DNA of 18,724 nucleotides, from contig URCX01000017.1 in assembly GCA_900546465.1 (NCBI GenBank), forward strand, positions 1 through 18,724, given 5' to 3'. The position numbers and the translations under genes were made by a program. Below the pieces are notes generated by a model, which was given only the letters and a program-made list of their open reading frames with translations, was not told where the DNA came from and made no database searches. The stretch comes from an uncultured Bacteroidota bacterium. GTDB lineage: Bacteria > Bacteroidota > Bacteroidia > Bacteroidales > P3. Positions 6,907-13,574 of the stretch are shown here, one piece after another; positions within the stretch are counted from its first letter, which is position 1, and the number at the start of each line of letters is the position of its first letter.

Positions 6907-7623
6907 CTATTTAAGATTTGCAGAACCTACCTTATTCATCAGATACATCACCCTGTCGGCTTTGCGGTTCAGGCTCGAAGTCGGTTTTGCGGGGTTTCTC
7001 TTCAATGGGTTCGGCAAAGCACTTGCCAACAAAGCCGCCTGACGTTTGGTCAATCGCTTTGCCGATTTGCCGAAATAATATTGCGAGGCAGCCTCAACAC
7101 CATAAATTCCGTCCCCGAACTCAATGACGTTAAGGTAAACCTCCATTATTCTTTTCTTACTCCAAAATGTTTCTATCAATACGGTTTGATATGCCTCCAA
7201 AGCCTTTCTTACATAATTTCTGCCGTTCCATAGAAAAACATTTTTCGCAGTCTGTTGGCTTATAGTGCTGGCTCCTCTCGGTCTTCTGCCGCTTCGCTTG
7301 GCATCTTCCCTTGCACGCTTTATTTGTTCAAAGTCGAAGCCTTTGTGATGTCGGAAACGATTATCCTCTGCTGCCATTACTGCTTTCACCATATTGGGAG
7401 AAATATCCTCTATATCCACCCATGTTTTTTGCAATCTCAGCTTGCGATTGTCATCAAAGGCTTGCTGTACACATCTTTGAACCATAAGGAAAGTAATAGG
7501 AGGATTTACCACAATATAAAGGGCAGTAAGGAGAATGCTTCCGCAGATATACGCCAATGCTGCTATGCCAAGATATTTCAATACCTTTTTGAAAGTGATT
7601 TTTTTAGAATGTTTGCCTGCCAT
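6907..7623 (-). CDS. mtgA: Monofunctional biosynthetic peptidoglycan transglycosylase
   Basis: This inner-membrane glycosyltransferase of family GT51 polymerises lipid II into glycan strands. The 238-aa protein has a basic N-terminus, one membrane segment (about 15-39), and a periplasmic GT51 domain. Motif 1 is AAEDNRFRHHKGFD (84-97), with Glu86 as the expected catalytic acid. Motif 2 is RGASTISQQTAKN (116-128). The KKRIMEVYLNVIEFG block (156-170) supplies the second conserved Glu (161). There is no transpeptidase domain, hence monofunctional. It is the first gene of an mtgA-xerD minus-strand unit and is divergent from bamD. Confidence 0.93.
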   Translation of the reverse strand: MAGKHSKKITFKKVLKYLGIAALAYICGSILLTALYIVVNPPITFLMVQRCVQQAFDDNRKLRLQKTWVDIEDISPNMVKAVMAAEDNRFRHHKGFDFEQIKRAREDAKRSGRRPRGASTISQQTAKNVFLWNGRNYVRKALEAYQTVLIETFWSKKRIMEVYLNVIEFGDGIYGVEAASQYYFGKSAKRLTKRQAALLASALPNPLKRNPAKPTSSLNRKADRVMYLMNKVGSANLK

Positions 7624-7670
7624 CTCTCTGTATCGGTCTTGTCTTCGTGTGCGGGAAGACGATTTTTCGG

Positions 7671-7678
7671 CAAAATTA
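7671..7678 (-). promoter_or_regulatory. Possible mtgA promoter (-7 element)
   Basis: TAATTTTG on the minus strand fits TAnnTTTG and would start transcription about 40 nt before the mtgA ATG. I found no clear -33 TTTG at the usual spacing, so support is moderate. Confidence 0.4.
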
Positions 7679-7699
7679 CAAAATATGTCCGCAAGAACT

Positions 7700-7730
7700 G
7701 CGTTTCAATCAGAAATAATGACTACCTTTG
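7700..7730 (+). promoter_or_regulatory. bamD operon promoter, nearly leaderless
   Basis: TACCTTTG at 7723-7730 is a perfect -7 box. The start site expected 5-7 nt later falls at about 7735-7737, immediately before the bamD ATG at 7738. The mRNA should therefore have almost no 5' leader. The -33 region (GTTTC, 7702-7706) is weak. Confidence 0.55.
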
Positions 7731-7737
7731 CACAATC

Positions 7738-8568
7738 ATGAGATTGAGACTATCCATTATATACATATGTATCTTGGCTTTGGCTGCTTCTTGTTCGAGC
7801 GGACATAAAAAACTCTTGAAGAGCGATGACCAAGACGCCAAATTCGAGGCGGCAATGAAAGCCTACGAAAAACATGACTGGCTCAAAGCCACGGAGTTAT
7901 TTGAAAATCTGCTCCTTTATTCGAGAGGAAGAGAGAAAGCGGAGCTTGTGAACTTTTACTATGGCAAAAGCCTTCTCGGAGGAAAGAATTACTACTCGGC
8001 GGCTTACCAATTCGAGAGCTTCGTCAAGTGGTTTCCTTATTCCAAATACGCAGAAGAAGCATTGTTTCAGGCTGCCTATTGCAAGTATTTGGAATCGCCG
8101 GAATACTCTCTTGACCAGACTTTGACGAAACAGTCGATAAACAACTTTCAATCGTACGTTGACAAATATCCGAAGTCTGAAAGAGTTGCCGATGCGAACA
8201 GATTGATGGACTCTTTGCGTTGGAAACTTATACGAAAGGACTATACAACAGCTTACAACTACTATAAGACGGAAGCATACCAAGCCGCACAGGTCAGTTT
8301 GAAAAACTTCCTGAACGATTATCCCGACGCCACCGAATACAGAGAGAAAGCGATGTATTACATCGTCATTGCAGGTTACGAATATGCAGAAAAGAGTATA
8401 GCAAGCAAGCAAAAGGAACGTTATGAAGCCGTAGTGATGGACTACGAACGCTATAAGGTAACCTTTTCCAACTTGCAGGATAAAAGCAAAGCGGAACAAC
8501 TCAATCGCATATACGAAGACGCAAAAGCAAAATTGGAAAGAATAAAAACAGAAAACAAAGACAAATAA
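7738..8568 (+). CDS. bamD: Outer membrane assembly lipoprotein BamD
   Basis: BamD is the essential lipoprotein of the Bam complex that folds beta-barrel proteins into the outer membrane; it sits at the periplasmic face. The 276-aa product has a lipoprotein signal (MRLRLSII, a hydrophobic core, then LALAASC with Cys19 as the lipidated residue). It is followed by TPR-like helical repeats typical of BamD, such as KLLKSDDQDAKFEAAMKAYE, YYGKSLLGGKNYYSAAYQFE and WFPYSKYAEEALFQAAYC. A lysine-rich helix ends it. The ATG at 7738 fits both the lipoprotein signal and the promoter; longer in-frame extensions would cross the promoter and mtgA. It heads the cluster with rpoZ, coaBC and the DUF4835 gene, an order seen in many Bacteroidetes. 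Confidence 0.9.
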   Translation: MRLRLSIIYICILALAASCSSGHKKLLKSDDQDAKFEAAMKAYEKHDWLKATELFENLLLYSRGREKAELVNFYYGKSLLGGKNYYSAAYQFESFVKWFPYSKYAEEALFQAAYCKYLESPEYSLDQTLTKQSINNFQSYVDKYPKSERVADANRLMDSLRWKLIRKDYTTAYNYYKTEAYQAAQVSLKNFLNDYPDATEYREKAMYYIVIAGYEYAEKSIASKQKERYEAVVMDYERYKVTFSNLQDKSKAEQLNRIYEDAKAKLERIKTENKDK

Positions 8569-8575
8569 GCGATTT

Positions 8576-8932
8576 ATGGATTATAAGAAGACAAAGGCAG
8601 ACACAAGCATCAAAACAAGGAATTTGAACGATTTCACCAATCTTACGGGGAATGTTTATGAGACCATAGCAATGCTCAGCAAACGTTCGGATCAGATAGC
8701 TGCCGATTTGAAGCAGGAATTGTACAAAAAGATTGAGGAGTTTGCCATTGCGGACGGAGCAGACGAGATGTCGGAAAATCATGAGCAAATAGAAGTTGCA
8801 AAATACTATGAACAACTTCCGAAGCCTTACCTTATTGCTATAAGAGAATACTTAGATGATAAATTGGTTTACAAATCAGGCAAAGAGGTATTGGCGGAAA
8901 AAGCCGCAAAAGAAGAAAAACAAGAAGCCTGA
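8576..8932 (+). CDS. rpoZ: DNA-directed RNA polymerase omega subunit (RpoZ/Rpb6-like)
   Basis: This 118-aa protein matches my memory of the Bacteroidetes omega subunit, which helps assemble RNA polymerase by clamping the beta-prime subunit. Key segments are LTGNVYETIAMLSKRSDQIA (residues 23-42; the omega-like helix with conserved Arg and Ala), a Glu-rich insert, and YYEQLPKPYLIAIREYLDDK near residue 82. The divergent N-terminus and the charged tail (EKAAKEEKQEA) are typical of the phylum. The position between bamD (7-nt gap) and coaBC (17-nt gap) supports the call, since omega commonly neighbours coaBC-type genes. Confidence 0.8.
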   Translation: MDYKKTKADTSIKTRNLNDFTNLTGNVYETIAMLSKRSDQIAADLKQELYKKIEEFAIADGADEMSENHEQIEVAKYYEQLPKPYLIAIREYLDDKLVYKSGKEVLAEKAAKEEKQEA

Positions 8933-8949
8933 ACAAAGATTTGTTTCCG

Positions 8950-10149
8950 ATGAAAGCAAAGGTAGCTGTGGCAATCAGCGGAGGAATAGCTGCATATAAA
9001 GTACCGCTTTTGATAAGGTTGCTTAGAAAGAACGGATACGAAGTAAAGGTCGTTGTAAGCAAGAATGCACTGAATTTCGTAACAGAGACGACTTTGCAGA
9101 CCCTTTCTTTCAATCCTGTTTACAGCGATATGTTTTCGGGAAACAAAGATATGACGCAACATATCAGCCTTTCGGATTGGGCTGATTTTTTTATCGTGGC
9201 ACCGGCAACGGCAAACATTATCGGCAAATATGCTTCTGCCATTGCCGATGACTGTATTACGACAAGCCTTTTGGCATTCGACAAAGATGTCTTCCTTGCT
9301 CCTGCCATGAATTCCAAGATGTACCGCCACACAGGCGTTCAATCGAATTTACACATCTTGCAATCGCGAGGCGTACACATCATTTCGCCAAGTTCGGGTT
9401 ACCTTGCCTGCGGAGCGGAAGGAGAAGGCAGAATGGCAGAAGCCGAGGATATTTTCCGCATATTTGAAGAGCATATAACGAAATCGCAAGAATTGGCAGG
9501 CAAAACGATATGTGTAACGGCAGGTCCTACATACGAGCAAATCGACCCCGTGAGGTTTATCGGCAATTACTCTTCCGGAAAAATGGGCTTTGCCATTGCA
9601 GAATGTCTTGCGAAGAAAGGTGCCAAGGTCAGGCTGATAGCAGGACCGACATTCTTGAAAACGCAGCACCCTATGATAGAACGCATAGATGTAAAGACTG
9701 CAAGACAAATGTACGAGGCTGCAACAGCCGCCTTTGAAGAGGCAGAGGCTGCAATACTTTCGGCAGCCGTTGCGGACTATACTCCCAAGAATGTCGCAGA
9801 TAGCAAAATCAAGAAAAAAGATACGGCTTTAAGCATAGAATTACAGCCGACCGATGATATATTAGCCGAATTGGGTCGCAGGAAAAAGGCAAACCAACTC
9901 TTGATAGGCTTTGCCCTTGAAACGGACAACGAACAAGCCAATGCGGAAGCAAAATTAAAGAGAAAAAATCTTGACTTCATCGTACTCAACTCCCTAAGAG
10001 ACGCAGGAGCCGGCTTCGGAGTTGAAACCAATAAGGTTACAATCATAGATTCTCTTGGAAACATCGACAGTAAAGACCTCAAAGCCAAAAGCGAAGTAGC
10101 AGAAGACATTGTCGAAAAGATGATTTCCATGATGAACGCCAAACATTAG
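8950..10149 (+). CDS. coaBC: Bifunctional phosphopantothenoylcysteine decarboxylase / synthetase
   Basis: CoaBC (Dfp) catalyses two steps of coenzyme A synthesis: CoaB joins cysteine to 4'-phosphopantothenate, and CoaC decarboxylates the product with FMN. The 399-aa protein has the N-terminal CoaC flavoprotein fold (VAVAISGGIAAYKVP) with catalytic His71 (QHISLSDWAD), the PAMNSKM motif (118-124) and the active-site Cys154 (YLACGAEGEGRM). These align with His75, Asn125 and Cys158 of the E. coli enzyme. The C-terminal CoaB domain starts near residue 186 (TICVTAGPTYEQIDPVRFIG) and includes SAAVADYTPK and a KIKKK loop. I chose ATG at 8950 rather than TTG at 8941 because it gives the standard start MKAKVAVAISGG. 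Confidence 0.95.
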   Translation: MKAKVAVAISGGIAAYKVPLLIRLLRKNGYEVKVVVSKNALNFVTETTLQTLSFNPVYSDMFSGNKDMTQHISLSDWADFFIVAPATANIIGKYASAIADDCITTSLLAFDKDVFLAPAMNSKMYRHTGVQSNLHILQSRGVHIISPSSGYLACGAEGEGRMAEAEDIFRIFEEHITKSQELAGKTICVTAGPTYEQIDPVRFIGNYSSGKMGFAIAECLAKKGAKVRLIAGPTFLKTQHPMIERIDVKTARQMYEAATAAFEEAEAAILSAAVADYTPKNVADSKIKKKDTALSIELQPTDDILAELGRRKKANQLLIGFALETDNEQANAEAKLKRKNLDFIVLNSLRDAGAGFGVETNKVTIIDSLGNIDSKDLKAKSEVAEDIVEKMISMMNAKH

Positions 10150-10176
10150 AACACCGGAAACCCAATCCCTTTCAGC

Positions 10177-11079
10177 ATGAAAAAGTTTTCTTTGTTTCTT
10201 TTTTTGTTTCTCACCAATGCAATGCTCTTTTCGCAAGAGTTCAGAGTGAGTATAAGCGTCAACTCCTCCCAAATACAAGGTACGGACAAAGAAATATACA
10301 AAAAAATCCAAGAAGTGCTGAATGAGTTCGTCAATCAGCGACAGTGGACAAACAAAACATACGAAGAGTTCGAGAGAATAGAGGGCAGCATTTCCATAAA
10401 CATAAAAGAACACTCCAATCAGGAGGATTTCAAAGCCGATTTCAACCTTCAACTCCGCCGTCCCGTTTATGGTTCTACCTATACCACCACCTTATTGAAC
10501 ACACAGGAACAAAACGTTCCTTTCAAATACATAGACGGACAGAGCTTTGAATTTGACGAAAACAACTATAGCAATAACCTTGCTTCCACCGTGGCATTCT
10601 ATCTCTATTATTTCCTTGCTTTGGATGCCGATTCCTTTTCTTTGAACGGCGGAACAGAGTATTTCAATGTGTGCAACAACATAGTAACTGCCGCACAACG
10701 TTCCTCCGACGGAGGTTGGAAGAGAGCATCAAGCCAGAGGAACAGATATTGGATGTTGGAGAATTACACCAATTCCACATACCGCACACTCCGAGACGCC
10801 TCCTATCAATATCATCGCCTCGGCTTAGACATGATGGGCGGAGAAAGTCAGACCGATGCACGGAACAGCATAATAGAAGCCTTGGAGAATGTACGCAAAG
10901 CATATAGAGAGAAATCCACATTAGTAGCCGTTCAACAATTCTTTGATGCCAAGGCAGATGAAATAGTGAATATTTTCAAGGGAGCCCCCGATAACGAAAA
11001 AACAAGGGTTGTAGAATTGATGAAGGATATGAACCCCTCCAACACTAACAAATACGAACAAATTCTCCAAAGCAGATAG
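10177..11079 (+). CDS. Secreted DUF4835 family protein (PorD-like)
   Basis: The 300-aa protein has a clear signal peptide (MKKFSLFLFLFLTNAMLFSQ, cleavage near residue 19), so it should be periplasmic or attached to the outer membrane. The body matches my recollection of the DUF4835 family: a start with FRVSISVNSSQIQGTDKEIY, the central ALDADSFSLNGGTEYFN (about 148-164), then SDGGWKRASSQRNRYWMLEN, and a C-terminal MKDMNPSNTNKYEQILQ. Public annotation sometimes labels this family type IX secretion protein PorD; I am not certain of that role. It follows coaBC by 27 nt and is probably in the same transcript. In related genomes recN often follows this gene; here the restriction system does. Confidence 0.8.
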   Translation: MKKFSLFLFLFLTNAMLFSQEFRVSISVNSSQIQGTDKEIYKKIQEVLNEFVNQRQWTNKTYEEFERIEGSISINIKEHSNQEDFKADFNLQLRRPVYGSTYTTTLLNTQEQNVPFKYIDGQSFEFDENNYSNNLASTVAFYLYYFLALDADSFSLNGGTEYFNVCNNIVTAAQRSSDGGWKRASSQRNRYWMLENYTNSTYRTLRDASYQYHRLGLDMMGGESQTDARNSIIEALENVRKAYREKSTLVAVQQFFDAKADEIVNIFKGAPDNEKTRVVELMKDMNPSNTNKYEQILQSR

Positions 11080-11263
11080 AACACCTTTCTGCCTCGGTTT
11101 CCGAACTTGAAAACCGATTTACAAAACGCATTCCCCACAAATATGGGTTTAAGTTGTCCTTTTACGAAAGCAAAACTCTTTCTTATCGACAATCCATCAT
11201 AAACAATTCTGCTTTTCACGCCAAAAACTCCGTTCTATCAAGCCTCTGTACGAAAATTATCCG

Positions 11264-11271
11264 TAACTTTG
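11264..11271 (+). promoter_or_regulatory. Probable hsdM operon promoter (-7 element)
   Basis: TAACTTTG fits TAnnTTTG, with a start site expected near 11277 and a leader of about 32 nt to the hsdM ATG. No clear -33 TTTG is visible. The rest of the 229-bp gap after the DUF4835 gene shows no gene or obvious terminator. Confidence 0.5.
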
Positions 11272-11308
11272 TTCTTCTTAATCATATAATGAACAAAACA
11301 GATTACTA

Positions 11309-12790
11309 ATGATTACAGGAGAAATCAAGAACCGCATAGACAGTATTTGGGACAGTTTTTGGACGGGAGGCATCACCAACTCCATAACGATACTCGAACA
11401 GATGACTTACCTCTTCTTCATGAAGATGTTGGACGATACACAACTCAAAAAGGAAGCAACTGCCAATGTATTGGGCATAACAATCAAAGAGCCTATCTTC
11501 AAAGACGGCACTTGGCATAATCCCGATACCGACAAGGAGGTGGCATACAGCAATCTGCGTTGGCATAAATTCATAAACTTCGATGCAGAGAAACTGTACG
11601 GTACCATAAGCAAGGACGTTTTCGTCTTCATCAAAACTCTTAACGAGGGCAAAGAGAGTGCATACAGTCGCTTCATGGAAAACGCCACTTTCCTGATACC
11701 TAACCCGAGGACTCTTGTCAAACTTGTGGAAGGCATAAGCAGGCTTGATATGAACAATCGCGATGCCATGGGCGATGTTTATGAATATGTGCTTGGCAAG
11801 ATGGCTGCCTCCGGCAACAACGGACAATTCCGCACGCCCCGCCATATCATTCGCATGATGGTGGAATTGATGGAGCCTGACTTAAATGATATAATTTGCG
11901 ACCCTGCCATGGGTTCGGCAGGCTTCATTGTCGAAAGTGCCAAATACATCAGCGAACACAATAAAGCAGAGTTGATGAAGAAAGAACATGCGGAACATTA
12001 TCGCAACAATATGTTCCACGGCTTCGATACCGACCAAACCATGCTCCGCATAGGTGCCATGAATCTTATGCTCCACGGAGTGGATAAGCCTGATATAGAA
12101 TACAAAGACAGTCTTTCGACCGACAATTCCGACACTGAACGTTACACACTCTGCCTTGCCAATCCTCCCTTTGCCGGCAGCTTGGATAAAGAATCGGTAA
12201 ATAAAAGCCTGCTTGCCATTACCAAGACCAAGAAAACCGAACTGCTCTTCATTGCACTCTTCACCAGAATGCTGCAAACCGGAGGACGCTGTGCAAGCAT
12301 AGTACCCGACGGAGTACTCTTCGGCAACAGCAGCGGACACAAAGCCGTACGCAAAGAACTTATCGACAACCAACGACTGCAAGCCGTCATCTCAATGCCG
12401 AGCGGGGTATTCCAACCATACGCCGGCGTATCCACTGCCATTCTCATCTTCACCAAAACCAATGCAGGAGGTACGGACAAGGTATGGTTCTATGACATGA
12501 AAGCAGACGGATACAGTCTCGACCAGAAAAGAACAGAGGTAAAGGACAACGACATACCCGACATCATAGCTCGCTTCAAGAACCTCCAAGAGGAAGCAAG
12601 CCGCACTCGCAAAGACCAATCCTTCCTCGTTCCCGTAGAGGAGATAAGGCAAAACGACTACGATCTCTCGATAAACAAGTACAAAGAAATAGAAAGAGAG
12701 AAAATAGAATACGAAAAACCGGAAATTATCATCTCCCGTATCAAAACCCTTGAACAAGAAATCGCAAAAGCAATAGAAGAATTAAAGTAA
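11309..12790 (+). CDS. hsdM: Type I restriction-modification methyltransferase subunit HsdM
   Basis: This is the adenine-N6 methyltransferase subunit of a type I restriction-modification system; with HsdS it forms the M2S methylase. The 493-aa protein has an N-terminal helical domain (ITGEIKNRIDSIWDSFWTGG; LEQMTYLFFMKMLDD). The catalytic domain carries AdoMet motif I, DPAMGSAGF (198-206), and catalytic motif IV, NPPF (285-288). GQFRTPRHIIRMMVELM precedes motif I, as usual. The C-terminal helix (EYEKPEIIISRIKTLEQEIA) should pack on HsdS. All essential motifs are intact. The stop codon overlaps the ATG of the next gene by one base (TAATG), so the two are translationally coupled. Confidence 0.96.
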   Translation: MITGEIKNRIDSIWDSFWTGGITNSITILEQMTYLFFMKMLDDTQLKKEATANVLGITIKEPIFKDGTWHNPDTDKEVAYSNLRWHKFINFDAEKLYGTISKDVFVFIKTLNEGKESAYSRFMENATFLIPNPRTLVKLVEGISRLDMNNRDAMGDVYEYVLGKMAASGNNGQFRTPRHIIRMMVELMEPDLNDIICDPAMGSAGFIVESAKYISEHNKAELMKKEHAEHYRNNMFHGFDTDQTMLRIGAMNLMLHGVDKPDIEYKDSLSTDNSDTERYTLCLANPPFAGSLDKESVNKSLLAITKTKKTELLFIALFTRMLQTGGRCASIVPDGVLFGNSSGHKAVRKELIDNQRLQAVISMPSGVFQPYAGVSTAILIFTKTNAGGTDKVWFYDMKADGYSLDQKRTEVKDNDIPDIIARFKNLQEEASRTRKDQSFLVPVEEIRQNDYDLSINKYKEIEREKIEYEKPEIIISRIKTLEQEIAKAIEELK

Positions 12791-13446
12791 TGACGGACAC
12801 TCGCAGTTTTCTTAAAACACAGGTACGGTGGGAGAACCTTTTCTTCTACCAAAAGGCGAATACGCTCTACATGCTCACCTTTCGTTTTACGGAAAGGTTT
12901 CTCCAAAAGGGAGATCGTACCATAGACCAGATGATACAGGCTGCCCGCAGCGGCAAACAGAACATAGTGGAAGGCTCTGCCGATGGGGTTACAAGCATGG
13001 AAATGGAGGTAAAACTGCTTAACTGTGCAAGAGGCAGTCTGAAAGAACTGCGAGAAGACTATCAAGACTACCTTGCCGCCCGCAGGCTCAGCGTATGGAA
13101 AAAAACGCACCCACGCTATGAAGCCATGCTCGCCTACTGCCGCCAACACAACAAAGCAGAAGACTATCAAGCCTTCTTCGACACATGGAGCGACGAAGAA
13201 ATGGCAAACGTAGCACTCACCCTCTGCCACATCATCGACCGAATGATGACCACCTACCGGAAAAGATTGGAAAAACAATTCATCGAACAAGGCGGCATAC
13301 GCGAACGCATGACCGCCGCCCGCCTCGGCTACCGCAACGACCAAAAACGACAAATCGAAATGCTCCGCAACGAAAACCAAGCCCTCCACACCCGCATAGA
13401 AGAATTAGAACAAAGCATCAAAAAATTAAAAAGCAAGAAAGATTAG
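12790..13446 (+). CDS. Four-helix-bundle protein embedded in the RM operon
   Basis: The 218-aa protein starts with a four-helix-bundle domain of the S23/TIGR02436 type (residues about 15-120). YQKANTLYMLTFRFTERFL forms helix 1, QAARSGKQNIVEGSADG resembles the family's AN-IAEG turn, and KLLNCARGSLKELREDYQDY follows. Residues 120-185 look like the four-helix-bundle suffix domain found in Bacteroidetes. A charged coiled coil (about 190-218, ending IEELEQSIKKLKSKKD) closes it. Homologues occur as 23S rRNA intervening-sequence proteins, and the diversity-generating retroelement protein Avd shares the fold and binds nucleic acid; that role is not shown here. The gene is coupled to hsdM (TAATG) and lies between hsdM and hsdS. 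Its coding strand is strikingly rich in A and C from about 13070 on. Just past its stop begins a 9-bp repeat whose open frame is one base out of phase with this gene. Confidence 0.8.
   Translation: MTDTRSFLKTQVRWENLFFYQKANTLYMLTFRFTERFLQKGDRTIDQMIQAARSGKQNIVEGSADGVTSMEMEVKLLNCARGSLKELREDYQDYLAARRLSVWKKTHPRYEAMLAYCRQHNKAEDYQAFFDTWSDEEMANVALTLCHIIDRMMTTYRKRLEKQFIEQGGIRERMTAARLGYRNDQKRQIEMLRNENQALHTRIEELEQSIKKLKSKKD
13420..13432 (+). other. A6/A5 tracts able to switch frame into the Leu-Glu repeat
   Basis: A6 (13420-13425), TT, A5 (13428-13432) lie seven codons before the four-helix stop. Gaining one A here would skip that stop and read straight into the repeat frame, ending at the TAG at 13566-13568. 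I found no good ribosomal -1 slippery heptamer, so any switch would be at the DNA level or by RNA polymerase slippage. Confidence 0.35.
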
Positions 13447-13567
13447 AAGAACTAGAAAGACTAGAAGAGCTAGAAATTCTAGAAAGACTAGAAATTCTAG
13501 AAAGACTAGAAGTTCTAGAAGAACTAGAGGGTCTAGAAGAATTAGAAAAACTAGAAAATAAAGAATA
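13442..13567 (+). repeat. 9-bp tandem array, CTAGAA type (about 13 units)
   Basis: Thirteen near-regular 9-bp units of the form nnTAGAAnn run from 13442 to 13558, with a degenerate last unit to 13567. From 13478 the units alternate TCTAGAAnn and ACTAGAAnn, giving an 18-bp higher period. CTAG tetranucleotides and partial palindromes (XbaI-like TCTAGA) are repeated throughout. In one plus-strand frame it reads Leu-Glu-X for about 40 residues with no stop until 13568. It fills the whole gap between the four-helix gene and hsdS. Confidence 0.9.
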
Positions 13568-13574
13568 GGAACCA

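Noticed and set aside
12790..13446. Diversity-generating retroelement accessory protein (Avd)
   Set aside because: There is no reverse transcriptase, template repeat or variable repeat in the window; only a fold-level resemblance remains.
13442..13567. CRISPR array
   Set aside because: The units are 9 bp with no unique spacers and no cas genes nearby; this is a short-period tandem repeat.
13185..13568. 127-codon open frame overlapping the 3' end of the four-helix gene and running into the Leu-Glu array
   Set aside because: Its first two thirds lie in another frame of a clear gene and give an Arg/Pro/His-rich composition typical of out-of-frame reading; kept only as a possible frameshift tail.
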